A stretch of DNA of 6,405 bases from Alphaproteobacteria bacterium (GCA_016285415.1 JAEEQU010000051.1:1-6405), one strand, 5' to 3'; positions 1-6,380 are shown, counted from the stretch's first letter. Program-made: numbers and translations. Notes: generated from the sequence alone by a model not told the origin.

Positions 1-784
1 TTGCACCACGCGCGTTAAAATATTTTCCCCAATCAAAACCAGCATATTCACGCATAAAATCGTCGCGCAACATTTTATGGTAATTTGCGTGTGGGTCGCG
101 CAGGACTTCTTTGGTAAAGAAAGATTTTGCCATGCGTTCTTCCAATGCATAGATTTTTTTCGCGTCCGCATTTACGCCAAAGTTTTTAAATTGCGCCGTC
201 ATAAATTCAACATACTTTTTACGAATATTTTTTGTTTGCGCGTCATCATCAAAGTAATAATCACGCGACAGCCCTGTGCCGCCCTGGTGTATGTTATAAA
301 GGAAATGTTCACTGTCTTGTTCATCCAGTGCGACCGCGTCGCCCCAGAACGAAGAAAAGAATGCATGATTTTTTCCAAGGTATTCTGGTAAATCAGATTT
401 ATTTTTTATTGCATCTATTTCTGCAAAATATTTTTCTACGGGTGTTGTTCCATCGTCATTTAATTTTTTTTCATTCATTGCGATTTTATATAGCATGCCG
501 ATTTTGCCGTTGTCTGTTTCGGCAATTTCACGTACACGTTTCAGGTTTGTTTCACGTAATATTTCAAATGCACCGTATCTTGCGTAATCATCGGGAATTG
601 GATGTGCCTTGCGCCATCCCAATGTTGCATAATCAAAAAAATTATCGCCTGGGATTATTGTTGTGTCCATGTTTTCATATTTAATACCGATATCCAATGT
701 TTCCCCCTTTGTGTAGTTATACGCAAATATAATAGCAAATATAACGCAGATTATCCCAATAATATTTAACCAAGTGTGTCGCAT
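1..784 (-). CDS. M13 family (neprilysin/PepO-like) zinc metallopeptidase, N-terminal part, cut by window edge
   Basis: Reading the minus strand from the ATG at 784 gives 261 codons without a stop, leaving the window at position 1. Residues 7-21 are a hydrophobic segment after a short basic N terminus, without a good signal-peptidase site. This fits the type II membrane anchor usual in the M13 family, with the enzyme facing the periplasm. Family landmarks follow in order: PGDNFFDYATLGW (45-57), HPIPDDYARYGAFEILRE (61-78), QGGTGLSRDYYF (167-178) and ALEERMA...LRDP (211-231). These match the N-terminal M13 domain, which restricts access so that mainly oligopeptides are cut. The catalytic HExxH and the downstream Glu ligand would lie beyond the window, so activity cannot be judged. 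The GTGLSRDYY loop appears one residue shorter than the common GLGLPDRDYY form. The start lies one base after the hemW stop (TAA-A-ATG), implying co-transcription. Family assignment is firm; substrate unknown. Confidence 0.88.
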   Translation of the reverse strand, partial: MRHTWLNIIGIICVIFAIIFAYNYTKGETLDIGIKYENMDTTIIPGDNFFDYATLGWRKAHPIPDDYARYGAFEILRETNLKRVREIAETDNGKIGMLYKIAMNEKKLNDDGTTPVEKYFAEIDAIKNKSDLPEYLGKNHAFFSSFWGDAVALDEQDSEHFLYNIHQGGTGLSRDYYFDDDAQTKNIRKKYVEFMTAQFKNFGVNADAKKIYALEERMAKSFFTKEVLRDPHANYHKMLRDDFMREYAGFDWGKYFNARGA

Positions 785-785
785 T

Positions 786-1853
786 TTATTTCACCAATTT
801 TGTTATTAAATCATCCAATACCAACATGCCGTTGTCGGTTGCTGATATTCTGTTGTTTACAAACCGTAGCATATCTGGGTGCGATTTTGCAAATTCTATA
901 TTTATAACTTTTTCTGTTTTATCATCAACCAAAACACCGCGCACAGTTCGCATACCGGTAATTACACGTTCAATAGCGCGCGTTTCGTCCGAAATTTGAT
1001 TAAACATTTTCCCGTTCCCCAGTTCTTCGTACCATGTGCCGTTTATAAATATGCGTCCCGCCGCACCATCTCCAATTCCAATATATGCGTCACCATCCCA
1101 TACATTTTGATTGTGCCGGCATTCATGGCTGGGAATTGCATAATTTGAAACCTCGTACCGAGGCAGATTAAGTGTTTCACCAATTGCCATATACATATTC
1201 GCCATGGTTTCATTATTGGGCATATCTAAATTCATTTTGCCAAATGGAGTGTTATCTTCAATGGTCAATTCATACATAGAACAATGCGAAAATCCAATAT
1301 CGTTTATGCGCCGACAGGTTTTAATAACATCTGAAACTGTTTCCCCCGGCAGTCCATATATAAAATCGCCCGATACACGAATTCCTGATTTCATTGCCGT
1401 ATCCAACAGTTTTATTGCATCGTTTGCAGTATGAATGCGCCCCAAGAATTTTAATTTATCATCATCAAATGATTGCACCCCAACAGATAACCGGTTCATA
1501 CCAATTTTGCAGAAATCGGCCAGTTTATCTGATGACAATGTGCCTGGGTTCGCTTCTAGCGTAATTTCGGCATCAGAATCCAAATGAAAATTTTTCCGTA
1601 TCGCATCCATGATTCTTGCGAATATCGTTGCTGGCATCAGTGACGGGGTTCCGCCACCGAAAAATACGGTTGGAACAGATACCGCACCAATAATTTTTGC
1701 AAAATGTTCAATTTCGCTGATTATATTGGTCGCATAGGATTCCCAATCTGGATTGGCGCAAGGCAACGAATAAAATGCGCAATACTGACATTTCCTGACG
1801 CAAAACGGCACGTGTATATAAATATTATGGGATATATTCATGGATTTAATCAT
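786..1853 (-). CDS. hemW: HemW, radical-SAM heme chaperone (coproporphyrinogen III oxidase-like)
   Basis: This 355-residue cytoplasmic protein is a radical S-adenosylmethionine enzyme of the HemN/HemW family. Near the N terminus, HVPFC-VRK-CQYCAF (14-27) carries the three Cys of the 4Fe-4S cluster (C18, C22, C25). The residue after the third Cys pair is Phe, not the extra Cys found in true HemN, which favours HemW. GGGTPS (66-71) is the SAM-binding glycine motif, followed by EANPG (100-104), VGVQSF (124-129) and YGLPGE (166-171). HNQNVW (247-252) stands where HemW usually has HNxxYW, and GIGDGAAGR (259-267) where GPGAHGR is usual. HemW is known to bind heme and deliver it to respiratory proteins and does not oxidise coproporphyrinogen. 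The length is slightly below the common 370-390 residues. The start at 1853 is the longest; ATG at 1841 (residue 5) is an alternative, and neither has a clear Shine-Dalgarno sequence. It heads an operon with the M13 peptidase gene. Confidence 0.92.
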   Translation of the reverse strand: MIKSMNISHNIYIHVPFCVRKCQYCAFYSLPCANPDWESYATNIISEIEHFAKIIGAVSVPTVFFGGGTPSLMPATIFARIMDAIRKNFHLDSDAEITLEANPGTLSSDKLADFCKIGMNRLSVGVQSFDDDKLKFLGRIHTANDAIKLLDTAMKSGIRVSGDFIYGLPGETVSDVIKTCRRINDIGFSHCSMYELTIEDNTPFGKMNLDMPNNETMANMYMAIGETLNLPRYEVSNYAIPSHECRHNQNVWDGDAYIGIGDGAAGRIFINGTWYEELGNGKMFNQISDETRAIERVITGMRTVRGVLVDDKTEKVINIEFAKSHPDMLRFVNNRISATDNGMLVLDDLITKLVK

Positions 1854-1893
1854 ACAACGCCGATATTCAGATTCAAGTTATAAAGTGCTTTTT

Positions 1894-1909
1894 ATAAATC
1901 AAAATTTAT
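1894..1909. repeat. Short inverted repeat in the divergent promoter region, possible operator
   Basis: ATAAAT (1894-1899) and ATTTAT (1904-1909) form a perfect 6-bp inverted repeat around a 4-base spacer (CAAA). It lies in the spacer just upstream of the extended -10 of the barrel gene and upstream of hemW, so a bound regulator could affect both directions. The repeat is pure A/T in an A/T-rich gap, so chance occurrence is quite possible. No known operator consensus is recognised. Confidence 0.3.
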
Positions 1910-1917
1910 GATATAAT
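1909..1917 (+). promoter_or_regulatory. Extended -10 promoter element for the outer-membrane protein / mltB operon
   Basis: TGATATAAT (TG at 1909-1910, TATAAT at 1912-1917) is a perfect extended -10 match in the 75-bp divergent gap between hemW and the barrel gene. At the normal 17-bp spacing the -35 position holds TTTTTA (1889-1894), a poor match, as is common when an extended -10 is present. Transcription would begin near 1923-1925, only about 4-6 bases before the ATG at 1929 and about 11 before the ATG at 1935, so the mRNA would be nearly leaderless. This is a sequence match only. Confidence 0.55.
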
Positions 1918-1928
1918 GTTCAAATAGA

Positions 1929-3455
1929 ATGGGGATGAGAAAGGGACTAATTTCTTTATTACCGCTGTTTTTGATTCATTTTGCGGCCTTTGGCGCTAAT
2001 GAAGGGGTGCCTGTTTACTATCAAACGGCCGCCGCGGCAAATGCAAATCAATTGAACTATGGCGATTATGCGAATCAGGGCTATACCAAATATGTCGGCG
2101 CATCTGGGACGAAGCAGGTCGTTGGAACGCGCACATATACATATACCCACGAAAGAACAAAAACGTATACACCAATGTCGTATCAAAATGGTATGACATA
2201 CGCAAATGCCGGCAGTATGACGGTTAATGGGGTTGCAACAACACCAGAAATGGAACATAAAACCAATATTTATGCTGGATATACACGCAGATTTGCGGAC
2301 TTTGAATTTAAAACAGGTGTAAATTCTATTCTTGAATGGGATGATATGGTGTTCAATGAATTAACCGTTGGAGCGCGCCATAATTTCTCGTTACGCAGTT
2401 TTGATATGTTCGCATTTGGCGAATATTCATATGGGGAAATGGAACATGGCGGTTTGTCCATGGATTACGATTTGGAACCGTATGATTGGACGGATCCATC
2501 CTATGGAATATTTACAATATCAATGGGTGACCAAACTGGCAAGACGGAACATCTGCGCCTTGGGATTGGTGCACATCATATTTGGGATATTGGTGGATGG
2601 AAAATATCGCCAATAATTGGTTACGAAATTTTCAAACATGATTTGAAAATGTCTGACCATTTATATCCAAACCAAGGTGTTTATTTACCGTTGATGACAA
2701 ATCAGGGCGAATATGTTTATGGGGACGAGCAGGGCAACTATTATTCTATGCCCATAGATATTGTTCCCCCAGATACATGGTATCAGGTTTGTATGGGCCC
2801 CGAAGATATTAAGGTTGTTGTGCAAAATGGCACGTCCAGTGGATATGTAACGGCATTGGGCGAATATTTGACCACAATGGATTATACATCAACAATGGGC
2901 GATATTCCATGGGGTGTATACGAAGGCGATTGTGTTATTATCGGTGGTGATGGCCCAATCAAAGTTGGTGGTGTGACGCACATTTACAATACTACATGGA
3001 GTGGGTTCTATTTCGGATTAGAAGTTGAAAAGCAAATGACACTTGCCGATAAATTGCGTTTCTATTTTCAAGTCAGTTTGCCGAAGTATTCATCCGAAGG
3101 TATCTGGCCAAATCGTACAGATTGGCAGCAAAGCCCAAGTTTCTTGGACGAAGGCAGCAATGGTGCATATGCGTACGCTGCAGAAATGGAATATGATCTG
3201 CGTCTGTCATCACGTGTGCAGTTGGCGTTCAAGGTTGATACAAATTATTTCCATGTTGGAAACATCCCAGGCAAATTGTATATCGCCGAATATACCGATT
3301 TTGTGTATGACGAAGAAGGCCAATATATGTTGGATGAAAATGGTTTGCCATATTTGCAAACTGTGGCGGCACACACAGAATATGTTAGCAATTCGTTGAA
3401 GAATGCAAACTGGCAATCGTTCGGGTTGCATATCGGAATTAAATTCGCATTTTAA
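1929..3455 (+). CDS. Outer-membrane beta-barrel protein with omptin-like layout
   Basis: The 508-residue product starts with a signal peptide: basic residue(s), a hydrophobic core (8-21), and cleavage probably near AFGA (20-23). It ends in IGIKFAF, whose terminal Phe and alternating pattern form the beta-signal read by the BAM assembly machine. Residues 31-105 are a low-complexity stretch rich in Tyr, Thr, Ala and Asn. From about 112 on, alternating amphipathic strands dominate. Compared from memory with OmpT, WDDMVFNELTVGAR (137-150), the DYD/DWTD loop (179-189), GWKISPIIGYE (223-233), IYNTTWSGFYFGLE (352-365) and the C-terminal strands fall in the same order. The region expected to hold the second catalytic pair (386-400) has no Asp-x-His, so proteolysis is doubtful. 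Residues about 245-350 look like a long loop insertion containing the only two Cys (288, 335). The start is either 1929 or the ATG at 1935, which gives the more typical MRKG signal-peptide start. Function is unknown; a porin, adhesin or inactive omptin relative are the alternatives. Confidence 0.8.
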   Translation: MGMRKGLISLLPLFLIHFAAFGANEGVPVYYQTAAAANANQLNYGDYANQGYTKYVGASGTKQVVGTRTYTYTHERTKTYTPMSYQNGMTYANAGSMTVNGVATTPEMEHKTNIYAGYTRRFADFEFKTGVNSILEWDDMVFNELTVGARHNFSLRSFDMFAFGEYSYGEMEHGGLSMDYDLEPYDWTDPSYGIFTISMGDQTGKTEHLRLGIGAHHIWDIGGWKISPIIGYEIFKHDLKMSDHLYPNQGVYLPLMTNQGEYVYGDEQGNYYSMPIDIVPPDTWYQVCMGPEDIKVVVQNGTSSGYVTALGEYLTTMDYTSTMGDIPWGVYEGDCVIIGGDGPIKVGGVTHIYNTTWSGFYFGLEVEKQMTLADKLRFYFQVSLPKYSSEGIWPNRTDWQQSPSFLDEGSNGAYAYAAEMEYDLRLSSRVQLAFKVDTNYFHVGNIPGKLYIAEYTDFVYDEEGQYMLDENGLPYLQTVAAHTEYVSNSLKNANWQSFGLHIGIKFAF

Positions 3456-3456
3456 T

Positions 3457-3463
3457 AGGGGGA
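3457..3463 (+). promoter_or_regulatory. Ribosome binding site of the lytic transglycosylase gene
   Basis: AGGGGGA lies directly after the stop codon of the barrel gene and three bases before the ATG at 3467. It fixes this start and supports separate, strong translation of the second gene in the operon. Confidence 0.6.
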
Positions 3464-3466
3464 ATA

Positions 3467-4501
3467 ATGCGACGCGTATATCCTTTTGTCGCACTTTTGA
3501 TTACATGCACAACCGCGTGCATGGCGGATGATGAATGCAGGTTTAATTCACAGCGATGGGAATCTATTTTATCCAATGTGCGTGTGCGTGCAACCGAAAA
3601 AAATATTTCAGAAGATACAATAAGCGCAACACTGCGTAGTCCCGCGTTTATACCGTCTATTGTCAAAAGTGATAAAAATCAATCTGAATTTAAATTGTCG
3701 TTGGATGATTATCTGAAACGTACGGTAAACCAGACGCGCATTGTGCATGGTCGGCAAATGCATAAAAAATATCCAACAATGTTGACGCGTGTTGAAAATA
3801 TATATGGCGTGCCACCACATGTAATGTTGGCATTTTGGGGTATGGAATCTAATTATGGCGAAGTAAAGGCACGTCATCGCCTTGTGGATGCGTTTTTTAC
3901 ATTGATGTATGATGGGCGCAGGGAAAAATTTTTTGGTGATCAGTTATTGGCGTTGATGAAAATTGCCGATGATAATGAATTGGATATAAATAATATCAGG
4001 GGCAGTTGGGCCGGCGCAATGGGACATTTCCAATTTATTCCAACTACATTGGCCAGTTACGGTGTAGATGGTAATGGTGATTCACACATTGATATTATCA
4101 ACAGTGTTGGTGACGCAATGGCCAGTGCGGGAAATTACCTTGGCAAACTTGGGTGGGACAAGGGGCAGCGCATAGTGCGTCGCGTTATATTACCAGGAAA
4201 TTTTGATACAACCATATTAGATGGTAAAACAAAGAAAACATTAACCGAATGGGCGCAAATGGGAATATTGAATCCTGATGGGTCGCCGATTCCGATGGGC
4301 AATATGGTTGCGGGTTTGGTCGCCGATGTGGCAAATTTGCCAATGGCAAGTGCGGACGATTATAACCCAGATACCGATGTTGCACCACAACCAGTTATAA
4401 CGGCATATTTAACATATCCGAATTTTTACCGTATCAAGAAATGGAATAATTCAAATTGGTATGCAATTGCAATTGCAGAACTTGCCGACAAATTAAAATA
4501 A
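3467..4501 (+). CDS. mltB: MltB-family lytic murein transglycosylase
   Basis: This 344-residue exported enzyme cleaves the beta-1,4 bond between N-acetylmuramic acid and N-acetylglucosamine in peptidoglycan, forming 1,6-anhydro-muramyl ends. Residues 1-20 are a signal peptide. Cleavage may occur after ACMA (17-20), or at C18 within TTAC if it is a lipoprotein; that lipobox is imperfect. AFWGMESNYGEV (122-133) contains the probable catalytic Glu, E127. GSWAGAMGHFQFIPTT (179-194) is the signature of the MltB/SLT_2 fold, followed by DGNGDSHIDI (201-210) and the C-terminal block NFYRIKKWNNSNWYAIAIAELAD (319-341) typical of the family. No C-terminal peptidoglycan-binding domain is present; the protein ends right after the catalytic domain. 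It sits 11 bp after the barrel gene with a strong ribosome binding site, so both are probably made together. Family assignment is firm; the exact paralogue name (MltB versus a generic SLT_2 enzyme) is less so. Confidence 0.9.
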   Translation: MRRVYPFVALLITCTTACMADDECRFNSQRWESILSNVRVRATEKNISEDTISATLRSPAFIPSIVKSDKNQSEFKLSLDDYLKRTVNQTRIVHGRQMHKKYPTMLTRVENIYGVPPHVMLAFWGMESNYGEVKARHRLVDAFFTLMYDGRREKFFGDQLLALMKIADDNELDINNIRGSWAGAMGHFQFIPTTLASYGVDGNGDSHIDIINSVGDAMASAGNYLGKLGWDKGQRIVRRVILPGNFDTTILDGKTKKTLTEWAQMGILNPDGSPIPMGNMVAGLVADVANLPMASADDYNPDTDVAPQPVITAYLTYPNFYRIKKWNNSNWYAIAIAELADKLK

Positions 4502-4511
4502 TCACCATCAA

Positions 4512-4566
4512 ACGGATGAAAAATAAAAATATTGCACCACCACGCAATGTTTGGTATCCTATCCGT
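4512..4566. terminator. Nested inverted repeats between mltB and olsB, possible terminator
   Basis: A hairpin with a 9-bp arm (4527-4535 pairing with 4544-4552, one G-T wobble) closes an 8-base loop ACCACCAC. An outer perfect 6-bp repeat, ACGGAT (4512-4517) and ATCCGT (4561-4566), encloses it. On the plus strand the hairpin is followed by GTTTGG, so it lacks a proper U-run. On the minus strand it is followed by TTATTTTTC and looks more like an intrinsic terminator, although no minus-strand gene precedes it here. It may end or weaken the barrel-mltB transcript, but the evidence is limited. Confidence 0.35.
4532..4560 (+). promoter_or_regulatory. Weak sigma-70-like promoter candidate for olsBA
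   Basis: TTGCAC (4532-4537) and TATCCT (4555-4560) are separated by exactly 17 bp, matching 3/6 and 4/6 of the consensus. Transcription would start near 4567, giving a leader of about 30 bases before olsB. It overlaps the hairpin described at this place, so the two readings compete. No PhoB-box-like direct repeat (CTGTCAT type) is visible, although ornithine-lipid genes are phosphate-regulated in some alphaproteobacteria. Confidence 0.3.
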
Positions 4567-4586
4567 ATAAGTTAAAAAAAGTATTC

Positions 4587-4591
4587 AGGGG
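4587..4591 (+). promoter_or_regulatory. Ribosome binding site of olsB
   Basis: AGGGG lies six bases upstream of the ATG at 4598, an ideal distance, and supports that start. Confidence 0.6.
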
Positions 4592-4597
4592 TAAAAC

Positions 4598-5551
4598 ATG
4601 GCTATTAAGGTTCGTGATTTTGAAGTACGCCTTACGCGGAACAAAGAAGAACGCCGTTTGGTGCGTCAATTGCGATATGATGTATTTGTAACCGAAGAAG
4701 GCGCGTCCGCCACACCAGAACAGCAGGAATTACACGAAGAATATGATGCGTTTGATAAGTATGCTGATTATATGGCGGTATTTCATAATGGAAAAATCGT
4801 TGGTGCATATCGTATTATTGACAAGAAAGCCGCCGAAAAAATGGGCGGATTTTACACCGAAACAGAATTTAATATTTCTAAAATAAAAAAGGCGTCTGAT
4901 AATATCGCCGAAATGTCGCGTGCATGCGTTGCCCAAGAATACCGTGAAAACGCATTGGTAATGCGACTTCTGTGGGCGGGACTTAGTGAGTATATTTTGC
5001 GTCGTCGCATTGCGGTCTTGTTTGGGGTCGCGTCATGGACCGGACAGAAACCGGTAGAATCAGCCCAGGCAATATCGTATATCTATTATAATCATTTATC
5101 TCCGGTTCGCCTGCGCGCACGCGTTGTGCCAGAAAAATTTGCCGAAGGTGTTGATAACCGCATGTCGCGTATGAACATATTACCACGTGCGTTTGTAGAC
5201 GAAGATTTGGCCAAGAAACAAATGACACCGTTGATTAAGGGATATCTGCGGTTGGGCGCTACATTTGGCCAGGGTGTGTTTATAGATAAACCATTTAACA
5301 CATACGATATCTTTGTTATGATGCAAAGCAAGAATATGGATGCCGCGTATCAGAAACATTTCTATGGTCGTGAAAATGCGCTGGAACATTTGGATGTAAA
5401 ACCACGTCCGATGTTGACATTTGGAAAATTAATGCTAAAACCTATTACGGGTTCGTTGAATATGTTGGGGGCGTTCTTTGAATTCTTGTTGCGCGAAGAT
5501 GCCGCCGATGCAGAATTAATAGAAGATGCACCAGAATCAGACGAAGAGTAA
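4598..5551 (+). CDS. olsB: OlsB, L-ornithine N-alpha-acyltransferase (GNAT-like)
   Basis: The 317-residue protein matches OlsB, which transfers a 3-hydroxyacyl chain from acyl carrier protein to the alpha-amino group of ornithine, giving lyso-ornithine lipid. The fold is GNAT-like, related to autoinducer synthases. Visible motifs are LRYDVFVTEEGA (25-36), YDAFDKYADYMAV (49-61), IVGAYRII (67-74), GGFYTETEFNI (83-93), EMSRACV...YR (105-116), LLWAGLSEYI (124-133), LFGVASWTGQKP (141-152), and the C-terminal PLIKGYLRLGATFGQGVFID (211-230) followed by FNTYDIFVMM (233-242). The segment after residue about 270 is an extension with a hydrophobic, probably membrane-associated stretch (284-298) and a strongly acidic tail (300-317). 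No signal peptide is present; it should act at the inner face of the cytoplasmic membrane. It is followed one base later by olsA, the next enzyme of the pathway, which strongly supports the assignment. Confidence 0.88.
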   Translation: MAIKVRDFEVRLTRNKEERRLVRQLRYDVFVTEEGASATPEQQELHEEYDAFDKYADYMAVFHNGKIVGAYRIIDKKAAEKMGGFYTETEFNISKIKKASDNIAEMSRACVAQEYRENALVMRLLWAGLSEYILRRRIAVLFGVASWTGQKPVESAQAISYIYYNHLSPVRLRARVVPEKFAEGVDNRMSRMNILPRAFVDEDLAKKQMTPLIKGYLRLGATFGQGVFIDKPFNTYDIFVMMQSKNMDAAYQKHFYGRENALEHLDVKPRPMLTFGKLMLKPITGSLNMLGAFFEFLLREDAADAELIEDAPESDEE

Positions 5552-5552
5552 A

Positions 5553-6380
5553 ATGGCAAAGGTTAGAAAACAAAATCTTTTTAATACAATAACTGGATCA
5601 CTGCGTTTCGCGGCGTTCTGGATAATGGTTGTTGTACAATTGCCTATTATTGCGCTGTTGCCACGGCGCAAGATGATAACCGTTAAATATATGGCGGTGT
5701 TTATGAAGATTTTGTTGATATTGGCCAGTATCAAAATTGTAAAGCATGGTCAGATATCCAAGAAACGTCCTTTGTTGGTCGCGGGGAATCATATATCTGT
5801 GTTTGAAATTGCGACTTTCCCGGTGATGTTTGGGGGCAGTTTTATTTCCAAGAACGATGTGCGGCATTGGCCATTGGTTGGGTATGTTGCAAATAAATTT
5901 GGCGTTGTGTTTATTGACCGTCGTCCTTCGCATGCGATGGAGGCATTAAAATTGGTCCAAGATGAAATCGCACATATCAAATATCCATTGTATATTTTCC
6001 CCGAAGGAACCACAACAAACGGTGCATACGTTAAAGAATTTAAAAGCAGTTTATTTAATGTCGCCGAAGGAACGGATGTTACCGTTCAACCAGTTGTGAC
6101 ACAATATTGTTTTCATGATGGTACGCCAATTGGCGAAGAAGATCTGGCCGAGCATTATGCATATTTTGATAATGCAAAGCAGACACAGGGACCGCATTGT
6201 TCCCGCGAACGCAGCGCGTTTGGTCAAATCTTTCATGTAATGGTTTTGGGTGGATTCCGCGTAGATGTCTATATGTTGCCACCACCACCCCTTGGGGGTA
6301 TGGACAGGAAACAAATGGCAGAAACAATGCACAAAATAATTTCAGATAAATATATGGAAACCAAGGATTTAAAAAAATGA
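5553..6380 (+). CDS. olsA: OlsA, lyso-ornithine lipid O-acyltransferase (PlsC family)
   Basis: From the ATG at 5553 the product is 275 residues and resembles PlsC-type acyltransferases. OlsA adds the second acyl chain to the 3-hydroxyl of lyso-ornithine lipid. Hydrophobic segments at 20-36 and 46-62 probably dip into or cross the inner membrane. NHISVFE (79-85) is the catalytic HX4D-type motif with Glu (E85) in place of Asp after H80. FISKNDVRHWPLVGYVAN (97-114), GVVFIDRR (117-124, block II Arg) and FPEGTTTNG...FKSSLF (149-168, block III) follow; the FPEGTT...FKSSLF form is typical of OlsA. An upstream in-frame ATG at 5526 would overlap olsB by 26 bases. The 5553 start is preferred because it follows the olsB stop after one base (TAA-A-ATG) and has GAAGAG four bases upstream. 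Alternative: a general lysophosphatidate acyltransferase; the olsB neighbour favours OlsA. Confidence 0.85.
   Translation: MAKVRKQNLFNTITGSLRFAAFWIMVVVQLPIIALLPRRKMITVKYMAVFMKILLILASIKIVKHGQISKKRPLLVAGNHISVFEIATFPVMFGGSFISKNDVRHWPLVGYVANKFGVVFIDRRPSHAMEALKLVQDEIAHIKYPLYIFPEGTTTNGAYVKEFKSSLFNVAEGTDVTVQPVVTQYCFHDGTPIGEEDLAEHYAYFDNAKQTQGPHCSRERSAFGQIFHVMVLGGFRVDVYMLPPPPLGGMDRKQMAETMHKIISDKYMETKDLKK

Noticed and set aside
77..684. Two overlapping plus-strand open frames (104 and 150 codons) at the left end
   Set aside because: They lie antisense to the M13 peptidase gene, whose minus-strand frame is open throughout and has clear family motifs. The plus-strand products are Phe/His/Cys-rich and have no recognisable features.
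1854..1890. Minus-strand promoter for hemW (TATAAC at 1882-1877)
   Set aside because: The best -35 candidate, TTGATT, is only 14 bp away and the alternatives at 16-17 bp match poorly. In such A/T-rich sequence this is not enough to call.
1996..3494. Minus-strand and alternative-frame open frames inside the barrel gene
   Set aside because: They are shadows of a gene with a signal peptide, barrel periodicity and C-terminal Phe. None has its own start context or recognisable motif.
4502..4597. PhoB box or riboswitch before olsB
   Set aside because: No CTGTCAT-type direct repeats or known riboswitch core are visible; only a simple hairpin and a short leader are seen.
5526..5552. Upstream start for olsA at 5526
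   Set aside because: It would add nine polar residues (MHQNQTKSK) within olsB. The ATG at 5553 has the usual one-base junction and a weak ribosome binding site, and it gives a normal PlsC N terminus.
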